Below, in pieces: positions 57,128-64,000 of a stretch of 64,000 nucleotides of DNA (its first letter is position 1; every line of letters starts with the position of its first letter). This DNA comes from Luidia sarsii (taxonomy: Eukaryota > Echinodermata > Asteroidea > Paxillosida > Luidiidae), in NCBI GenBank assembly GCA_949987565.1, contig OX465109.1:18768415-18832414 (forward strand). The letters are read 5' to 3'. Under the pieces are notes generated by a model. It did not search any database. It was not told the DNA's origin and worked only from the letters and a program-made list of their open reading frames with translations. The translations under genes and the position numbers were made by a program.

Positions 57128-57642
57128 GATAGACAGAGAGTGCGAGAGAGACAGAGAGACAGAGAGACAGACAGAGCGACAGACAGAGAAAGACAGGGAT
57201 TGAGAGAGAGACAGAGAGACAGAGAGAGACAGATATTGAGAGAGAAACAGGCAGACAGATTGAGAGAGAGACAGAAACAGGCAGACAGATTGAGAGAGAG
57301 ACAGAAAAAGACACAGAGAGAAACAGAGAGATTGATAGAGAGATTGAGAGAGAGATTGAGAGAGAGACTGAGAGAGACAGAGATTGAGAGAGAGACTGAG
57401 AGAGACAGAGATTGAGAGAGAGACTGAGAGAGACAGAGAGAGACAGAGAGATTGAGAGAGAGAGACTGAAAGAGACAGAGAGAGATTGAGAGAGAGACAG
57501 AGAGGGAGAAAGAGAGAGAGGGAGAGAGAGAGAGACTGAGAGAGACAGAGAGAGATTGAGAGAGACAGAGAGAGATTGAGAGAGAGAAGGAGAGATCGAG
57601 ACAGAGAGAGACAGAGAGAGAGAAAGAGAGAGAGGGAGAGCA
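57128..57642 (-). repeat. GA-rich array (about 515 bp)
   Basis: Purine-only on the plus strand, with GAGAGACAGA, GATTGAGAGA and GACTGAGAGA words; opposite polarity to the CT arrays at 6.8, 13.1 and 40.8 kb. Minus-strand open frames of over 200 codons (LSLSLS) are artefacts. Confidence 0.94.
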
Positions 57643-57869
57643 CAAAAATGACATCAAACCAGCTTACAATGTCCCATGATGTGTGTCCTCCTTCCATTCC
57701 TGCCCCATGTTTGTAGAGATTATCTACAGGGCTATGCGGTTTGATGGATGGATTTGAAAGCAAAACATATCTGGACATGTATGTTTTGTCAGGTCTTAAT
57801 TACAGTGGGATGCCTGCTGTTTTCTGTCTGTCTGTTCTGAGGGGAGATTGTGCAGAGCAGAATTGGTCT

Positions 57870-57990
57870 CCTGCAACCGAATTCATCAAACTCGACGTAA
57901 CTTGCGACCAACCGCAAGTCAAAGGCGCGGGATTCACAGAAAACCATACTGTCTGTCACAACTTGCGTCGGGTCACCTGTCATTGCAAGA
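57870..57990. mobile_element. Diverged family D-like element
   Basis: 'cgacgtaacttgcgaccaac' and 'cacaacttgcgtcgggtca' echo the family D halves; no good terminal match. Confidence 0.4.
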
Positions 57991-57999
57991 CTCTGTGCA

Positions 58000-58730
58000 A
58001 TCCGCCCTTCAACTGTTATGTCTACCCTGTATCAATGTATTCCAATGAAGCATTTTCAATAGCATCTGACTGTACAGGAGAAGCATTTGGAGTACTGTGA
58101 ACTGTGAAGTACAGAATGAAGATTATTGTGTACAGAGAAAGTCAGTACTGTAACAAACTGGCTTTGATACAAAACGGGAAAGATAGGTCATGGTTTAATT
58201 GTCACTTAATTTCCAAGACTGTCGACCTGTTCAGTCCAGAGTAAAAACGTAGAAACCATGTTCAAAGGCTTGTTCTTTAATGCCCTTGACATTACAATGA
58301 GAGATTTGAAACCAAAGTTCAAACTTGAGCCTAAGCCTTTGTAAAGGGCCAGGGGTTGGCAGTCTAATCTGACCTAGGCCGTAATTATGACTGGGAACCA
58401 TACACACGTACATGTACATGGGATCTGCATTGGGAATCATAATCAGTACGCAAGCCGTGCTGCATGTGTATGTGCAATAGCCCCCTCTAGTGGGCCAAAG
58501 AGGCCAAGACCTTTGCATCTGATTCACTGATATGTGAAGTTCTGTTTGATGCATGGAAAGCCATACTTGGAGACGTTTCTTACCAAACCATAACCATCTG
58601 TAAAGAAAAGAGTTAATGAATAACAAAAGCTCAAACATTAATTGTTGTATTTGTGATACATAATTGTGTTAGGAGTACCGTACTTGTTTTCTAAGCTGCT
58701 GCGAACTGTTTATTGCCATAGTGGCATATA
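58000..58730. other. No recognisable feature
   Basis: Nothing supported. Confidence 0.4.
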
Positions 58731-58733
58731 ATT

Positions 58734-58984
58734 GACCGATTGCCCACTATACATGTACGCGGAAGTGACCTACATGTATAGTGTACATTTGTATATATCA
58801 AACAATCACCAAACATGGCGGCCCCAAGATCTAGGTGCCGCTGTTGTAAAGTATACGATGATTGTTGCACTGGTTTGTTTGATCGAGGCTTTACTTTCTC
58901 AAAGTCTGTGGAGAATATTCCGGAGTTTGTACCTGAAACCAGAATACCCACTATCAGTCACGTGATGACATCACGCAATCGGTC
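58734..58984 (+). mobile_element. Element N, second copy, with a short internal open frame
   Basis: The same 10-bp TIRs (GACCGATTGC at 58734-58743, GCAATCGGTC at 58975-58984) as the copy at 55.6 kb, but a different interior. An ATG in good context (aaacATGG, 58815) opens a 67-codon frame starting MAAPRSRCRCCKVYDDCCTG that runs out to 59018, past the right TIR. No known family; coding status doubtful. Confidence 0.65.
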
Positions 58985-58989
58985 TATTG

Positions 58990-59410
58990 AAACTGACTCT
59001 GGTCACACTCACATTTGAACACACTCTTTAAAAAAAATACCATTTAGAACTATTTAATGTAAATTGTTCCAATTTACCAATTTTTCAGTCCAAATCTGAT
59101 GCATGCATTCAGTGTTCACAAATCATTCAGCCTAATTCGATCATTTCAAGTCAGCAATCACATTTTGTCCAAGTTGGTAAAATGAATACATTCATGTGCA
59201 CATTCCACACAACATGATGTGTGAAAACATTTCATTATAATGCCCTATATGTACATTGAGTTCTGTACCGGTAGTGTGTGTTGTGAATAGATAAACTTGC
59301 GCATACATGCACATATTCTACCCCCCTTGAAAACAGTCTAGTATCATTTTAATGCATGTATGTACATCGATTTCCCAAGTATGAGTGACATTTGTATGCA
59401 GTATGTTCTG
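58990..59410. other. No recognisable feature
   Basis: AT-rich. Confidence 0.4.
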
Positions 59411-59424
59411 AAATATTCCCTCTA

Positions 59425-59522
59425 TCGGTTCTCTTCAGAGCCACACATACTCACACAAAGAGGTATCTTTAAAAGGTGTCACCATCACTGATGCAATGGT
59501 GTCACCACAAACCACACTTTAC
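59425..59522 (-). mobile_element. Family G fragment
   Basis: 'cggttctcttcagagccac', 'gaggtatctttaaaaggtgt' and 'tggtgtcaccacaaaccaca' in reverse order and sense. Confidence 0.7.
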
Positions 59523-59529
59523 TTCTTAC

Positions 59530-60470
59530 ACATAGTACACATTCTACACGGCATGTAACCCGCGCCACAACGTACATGTGTGCAGAAGACAGCCCGCCCC
59601 CCAACACCGCATTGTAATGCGCAGCACATGCCCACTGACTTTCCCTGAGTGTGAATTTCAAGACAGCATTAGTCTTAAGCCGGGGAGAGAGAGCTCCCTT
59701 CTAATGCGCGGTTGCATGGCCCGTCTCAGCGCCAAATAAGGTTAACAAGTGTCGGTATACTGTGTCACCCGGGAGGGCAGTGTGGCCTTCCACCAGCTGC
59801 GCTGAAATTTCACTCGGGCAACTGCATCAGAACAAACTCGGCCCAAACCAGAAATACATCTACAATCCAGTCCCCCCCCCCCTCCGGAAAAAAAGAAGAA
59901 AAAAAAAGAAGAAGAAGAAAAGCCGAGAAACAGACATTTTGTAAAGCTATCTAGATCTACAAATATTTCCCCGGATTTGGGAAAACTTCAGGAAGTGTTA
60001 GAGTTACACACTGGCCAACTGACTTTGAAATCGGAGGTGTCCGTCTCTCGTTCTCTTCGGCCTCTGGCCCCCCTCCCTCCCCCCACAGAAAACCACAAAA
60101 CCTGGCGTTAGCCTGACCCTCCGTTCGCCCTTTGGTCATTTCTAGCTACGGGAATCTTTGCACCAATTATTTTTTCTCGGGGTCTGGAATCCGGCCCGAT
60201 TTCTTTCTGCTGGGTTTTTCTTCTTTTTTTTTTTTGGGGGGAGGATATGGTTCGGACCGTAACCTGATCTATTTTTCTGTGTCCGAGGTGGGTTCCAGCT
60301 GCCCCATCTGCCGCTGTTTGTTGATTGGAGATGGCCGGACGTTGATCTAAAAGTCCTTGTTTAATGCCGCTTTTTCTGTCCGCTTCTTCGGGGGCATCCT
60401 TTTTTGGGGAGAAGCGCGCAAATTTCAAAACATATTTCTGAATGCGAACAAAATAAGACGTGAATGCAAA
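59530..60470. other. No gene recognised (0.9 kb)
   Basis: GC-moderate with poly-C (59875-59883) and poly-A/G patches (59886-59925); open frames lack family matches. Confidence 0.4.
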
Positions 60471-60474
60471 AACT

Positions 60475-60562
60475 GTTGCAAACTGCTCACCGACTAAGGT
60501 GACCTGCGCAATACATCAATCTCAAAAAGTTAGAGGGCCTAATGTTTTGATCCAAATTTTTC
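60475..60562 (+). mobile_element. Family A fragment (second sublineage)
   Basis: 'aactgttgcaaactgctcac', 'gacctgcgcaatacatcaat' and 'agagggcctaatgttttgat'. Same sublineage as 63.5 kb and the 21-bp array at 0.6 kb. Confidence 0.75.
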
Positions 60563-60699
60563 TTTGCCATTTTGCACAAAGTTCCCAGTCAGTTCGTCCT
60601 TTTTTTCTCTTCGATTGAAATACATACCGTACAACCTAAACAAAAGGGGTGCGATAAATGGAGATGTGATGGTCGAATTCTTCTGACGCACCTATAGTT

Positions 60700-61115
60700 G
60701 TCTGTTTGGGAAGGTCACCAGCTCAGGCTGGTAGGTCGAGGACTGGTACGAACTTAAACCAGAGTGCTTGGGATCACGTCTGGCGGTCCAGTCAGACTGT
60801 CTTTGGTATTGTCACAATGGTTTTTAAATTACCAGCTAGTCTTCCTATCCTCTGCTCTTTAAAAATAAATAAAAACTTCCCTGAAAATGTGTTTAGAATG
60901 AGTCAGAATTCTTGGGTTCAAGTCCCAGTCCAGGTGTGTGGACTGTCTTTGACATTGCCAGACATATATATGGTTTTAAATTGATCAGTTACAGTAGTTT
61001 TTCCTTTTCTCTGCTCGTCTTAAAAAAAGTGAACTTCTCTACAAAATGTGTTCAGAATGAACCAGAGGCCTTGGGTTCAAATTCCAGTTAGGTCAATTTG
61101 TCTTTGTTGGTACAG
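60700..61115 (+). mobile_element. Three tandem family C 3' halves
   Basis: B-box halves with 'gggttcaagtcccagtccag' and relatives, each followed by 'gtctttg', occur near 60770, 60930 and 61075; the unit is about 150 bp. The first also keeps 'gtttgggaaggtcaccagct'. Confidence 0.6.
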
Positions 61116-61124
61116 GTCCATACA

Positions 61125-61965
61125 TTGTATATACAAACTGTTGTTTCTCCCCCCCCCCCAGTCGCTGGAAGTGCTATACACATGTACATATCTTTCTCTC
61201 AGAAGAAGGCCATTCCCCCCCCCCCCCAGGGAGAATAAAAGATACATCTCCCGTGAACAAAGGGATAGAAAATCAAGGAGGAATTGTCTAGAACTCGTAG
61301 CAATCGTGGCAAACAGATGCATGTGACGTTTACGGACAGGGGGTTGCTGAATTAGGGCAAGACTTATAATGAACTCTCGGGCAAAAGTGCCAGTAGGCGA
61401 CCCCCCCCCCCTCCAACCCTACCCCCCCCCAAAAAAAAAAAAAAAAAAAAAAAACTGTAAGAATATTGATGGCATTTCACATAATTTTCTGTGTACACCC
61501 ACATGTACATGTAATGTATGTACGCCTACATATTATGCAGAAAACATGTGCACTACGGTTGCCTTGCAGACGGAAGGGCATGAGGGCCCCCCCAAAAAAG
61601 GTTACTTAGGTCATTTTTTTAATTACGCATTATTTTCCATTGTGTACGCGCTTCAATCCTCTCACATTCTGTGTTCAAATATTACGTCACGATGAAGTAA
61701 AAACTCATTTTAAAAAGCCATCAAACGGACCAGACAGAATTTGTTCCCAGCAGAAGGGCGTAAGGTGATGGTGGTGTCTGTTCAAACATACTTACGGCCG
61801 TTTGCAGGGCATCCGACATATTCATATTGTCAGATTCTCACAAACAGGCAAATCCAGTGTGGAGAGAGTGGCAAATTTCATCCCTTAGAGAAAATGCTTA
61901 CAATGTGGGGAGTTAAATTCAGAACAACATAAATGCCATTAATTTGTGTTCCAATTACGGGTACT
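61125..61965. other. Homopolymer runs, no gene
   Basis: Poly-C at 61150-61159, 61217-61228 and 61401-61410; C then A run at 61421-61455. Nothing coding supported. Confidence 0.5.
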
Positions 61966-61984
61966 AGTCAACCCTTTTTACGAG

Positions 61985-62515
61985 TGCGTTAAGCCGTTAA
62001 CCACCTGAGCTATCTAGCTATTAGGTGGTGGCCTTCCCAAGTAGTCAACCCTCTTTAGTCTCCCCCTTCTTCCTCCATGCTCTAACCACCTGAGCTATCC
62101 AGCTGTTAGGTGGTGGCCTTCCCAAGTATTCAACTATCTTTACAAGTGCTTTAACCACCTGAGCTATCTAGCCCTTAGGTGGTGGCCTTCCCAAGTACAC
62201 ACATGTACCAGTCAACCCTCTTTACAAGTGCTTTAACCACCTGAGCTAGCTAGCTCTTAGGTGGTGGCCTTCCCAAATAGTCAACTATCTTTACAAGTGC
62301 TTTAACTACCTGAGCTATCCAGCCCTTAGGTGGTGGAATTCCCAAATACCAGTCAGCCCTCTTTATAAGTGCTTTAACCACCTGAGCTACAGGGGTATCT
62401 AGCTCTTTGGTGGTGGCCTTCCCAAATAGTCAACCTCCTTTACAAGTTCTGTAACCACCTGAGCTATCCAGCCCTTAGGTGGTGGCCTTCGTAAGTATTC
62501 AACCTTCTTTACTGG
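61985..62515 (-). repeat. Tandem array of the A-box half of tRNA-like family C, about 8 copies
   Basis: Each unit reads 'aaccacctgagctatc', 'cagcccttaggtggtggcct', 'tcccaagta' and 'caactatctttacaagtgct', the reverse of the A box plus 5' flank of family C. Unit starts near 61998, 62085, 62154, 62234, 62307, 62377 and 62453 (59-87 bp). No B box anywhere in the array. Confidence 0.88.
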
Positions 62516-62519
62516 GGCC

Positions 62520-62995
62520 CATCAGATTTAAGATTTAAGAAAATTTTAAGCTTATTCTGCTGCATTAAAGTTCAAAAGTCATATACATGTAAGTTGTGGG
62601 CCATCAAAGGGACAATGTGGCCTTTGGAGACTTGATTCCAGTGGCCAAGCTGGCTGGCCATCTATACAAACAAACAAAGATTAGGGGAGGAGGATATAGC
62701 TTTGATAGTTCTCTTTTTTAGTGGGTGATACTGGTAGTTTTTTGGTTAATGGTTGAGTTCCGTGTGGTGAAATCCAGACTCCTGGTCATGTCAGTAATGA
62801 CTGTAATGTGACAGATACAGCCTGTCCACTAGCTTAAATGTGGTCTTCCTGATCCGCTGACTTGACTCACCCAATTGCCAGTTCTGAATATGTTTTGTAT
62901 AATGTGGTTGATATACCAAAATGCCTATCGTGAATGCTGTGAATCTCCATTATGTCTGGAGAAGTAGCATTTTGGAAATCGGTTCTTACGTCAAA
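62520..62995. other. No recognisable feature
   Basis: Nothing supported. Confidence 0.4.
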
Positions 62996-63021
62996 CATGC
63001 ACCACAGCGATAAAAAGAAAA

Positions 63022-63185
63022 TGTCAAGGAGAAAAGATGATCAAAGTCACGCAATGTTGTGTTGCTGGTAGCGATGTTTTGGTTGTTAGCACTGCTAACC
63101 TTCATCAGTACTAGCAACCAAACTGTCGCTACCAGCAACACGACATCGCGAGACTTGGATCACCTTTTCTCATTGTCTGTACGAC
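63022..63185. mobile_element. Long foldback with about 60-bp arms
   Basis: 'gttgtgttgctggtagcgat' faces 'tcgctaccagcaacacgaca', extended outward by 'gagaaaagatgatcaaagtc' facing 'gacttggatcaccttttctc'. The loop is about 20 bp with its own 'ttagcactgctaa' palindrome. Confidence 0.85.
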
Positions 63186-63221
63186 CGCGATGAACAACCC
63201 TTTTTTAAAAGAAAATGGAGT

Positions 63222-63485
63222 TAATACAAAAATGTTGCAAACTCCTTACTGACTCAAATTACCAAAATTTAGTGGGCCTGACGTTGCGATCATAGCAGGA
63301 CCTTTCGGAAAGGCAGAGTGACAAGGACAACACAGATACAAGAAGGAAGGGGAAAGAGTGTCCTTTGTTTCTCATCCATGTCCTATTCACTCTCTCCCCC
63401 CCCCTTCCTTCTTGTATCTGTTTTGTCCTTATCACTCTACCATTGAGAAAGGTCCCGCTGGGGTCGAAACATCAGGCCTAATTAG
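63222..63485. mobile_element. Family A inverted dimer with interior
   Basis: Left arm 'acaaaaatgttgcaaactcc' to 'gtgacaaggacaacacagat' and 'agaaggaaggggaaagagtg' faces 'cactctctccccccc', 'cttccttcttgtatctgttt' and 'tgagaaaggtcccgctgggg'. Confidence 0.88.
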
Positions 63486-63628
63486 TACAAAAACTGTTGC
63501 AAACTGCTCACTGAATAAAATGACCTGCAATACATCAATCTCAATAGTTGGAGTTCGATCCTAGCAGGACCTTTCTCAGAAGGTCCCGCTGGGATCGAAA
63601 ACGTCAGGCCCTCTAACTATTGAGATAA
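63486..63628. mobile_element. Family A second-sublineage hairpin
   Basis: 'aactgttgcaaactgctcac', 'gacctgcaatacatcaatct' and 'tcgatcctagcaggaccttt' face 'gaaggtcccgctgggatcga' and 'cgtcaggccctctaactatt'. It ends 130 bp before the third exon. Confidence 0.88.
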
Positions 63629-63757
63629 AAGAAAAATGTTCTTGTTAGAGATGACTTATTCCATCATAAACCCGCCTGGGATTGGATGCAAGTCTGGACT
63701 CCAAGATGTCACCCACACTCATCTACCATTTGTCTCTTTTTGTCTGTGTGTCCGTAG

Positions 63758-63825
63758 CTTCTCACCAGACAGATCTTGAAGTTCTGATGGATGTAACCAT
63801 CACGGAGACAGGACAGGGCGGACAG
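63758..63825 (+). CDS. Internal exon of the PTPRN/PTPRN2-like gene (ME domain, end)
   Basis: A 68-nt exon after acceptor tccgtag (AG at 63756-63757) and before donor gtaaga at 63826. CT joins the G of the previous exon to make Ala; 22 codons follow (SHQTDLEVLMDVTITETGQG, then GQ), ending in phase 0 at CAG. The pattern hydrophobic-x-x-x-T-G-x-G-Q at the end matches the I-L-Q-T-G-V-G-Q that closes the ME domain in vertebrate PTPRN2, and D-L-E matches the E-L-E helix before it. Downstream exons (juxtamembrane region, transmembrane helix, pseudophosphatase domain) are not in the window; a (CT)n run starts 12 bp after the donor. The three-exon concordance of frame, phase and family pattern is the main evidence. 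Confidence 0.85.
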
Positions 63826-63837
63826 GTAAGACCCCCA

Positions 63838-63862
63838 CTCTCTCTCTCTCTCTCTCTCTCCA
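63838..63862 (+). repeat. Short (CT)n run just after the third exon
   Basis: About 12 CT dinucleotides starting 12 bp downstream of the donor site. Confidence 0.85.
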
Positions 63863-64000
63863 GCTTTCCCTCATTTTGTAGCAGCCTGTCCCCTCCTGCA
63901 GAGCCACCCCCGAGTCGATGGAGACGGATGCCGAATAAGAAAGAGAGAAAGACTCTGTTTTGCTTGGAAGTTGCCAAAAGCTTTGCCCCGGCGATGGCAT

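Larger units (their letters stand above)
45833..63757 (+). other. 17,925-bp intron of the PTPRN-like gene (phase 1)
   Basis: Bounded by gtaaga at 45833 and ag at 63756-63757, and interrupting an Ala codon. Filled with MITEs, tRNA-like repeats and tandem arrays. Confidence 0.8.

Overview
This is a gene-poor, repeat-rich stretch of animal nuclear DNA. Sequence of this kind (abundant TACATG/ACATGT palindromes, many short foldback transposons, tRNA-like dispersed repeats, simple and minisatellite arrays, spliceosomal introns) suggests a marine invertebrate, probably a non-vertebrate deuterostome such as an echinoderm, cephalochordate or hemichordate. The taxon cannot be fixed from the sequence alone.

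The only host gene I can support is one plus-strand gene that spans the window. Three small exons (8694-8777, 45753-45832, 63758-63825; 84, 80 and 68 nt) have good splice sites and compatible phases. Joined, they give about 77 residues that align without gaps over the first 38 positions to the mature-ectodomain (ME, SEA-like) domain of the PTPRN/PTPRN2 family (IA-2/ICA512 and phogrin, the dense-core-vesicle receptor-type pseudophosphatases; C. elegans ida-1). The rest of the window is intron: at least 8.7 kb upstream, then 36,975 bp, 17,925 bp and a partial last intron. The signal peptide, RESP18-like region, transmembrane segment and phosphatase domain lie outside.

The introns hold (i) foldback/MITE-like families, here called A to I and N; (ii) two tRNA-like families with recognisable A and B boxes (B and C); (iii) 5'-truncated non-LTR retrotransposon ends (10.0, 18.3, 22.4, 38.4 kb); and (iv) large tandem arrays: 21 bp (0.6 kb), CT (6.8 kb), GATTCT hexamer (8.1 kb), CCTGCCCTCT decamer (13.1 kb), 72 bp (15.2 kb), 60 bp (29.5 and 51.8 kb, opposite orientations), TCCTG pentamer (38.9 kb), CT (40.8 kb), 68 bp (45.9 kb), about 60 bp (52.7 kb), GA (57.1 kb) and a tRNA-half array (62.0 kb).

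The main pattern is that several arrays are expansions of pieces of the dispersed elements: the 21-bp, hexamer and 60-bp arrays sit in family A, the 68-bp array in MITE H, and the 62-kb array in the A-box half of tRNA-like family C. A second result is a nested insertion at 33.0 kb, where MITE E interrupts repeat G at TTAA and the same window carries the unoccupied site, which marks E (and probably F) as TTAA-targeting, piggyBac-like non-autonomous elements. The long open reading frames in the window are almost all artefacts of stop-free tandem arrays.
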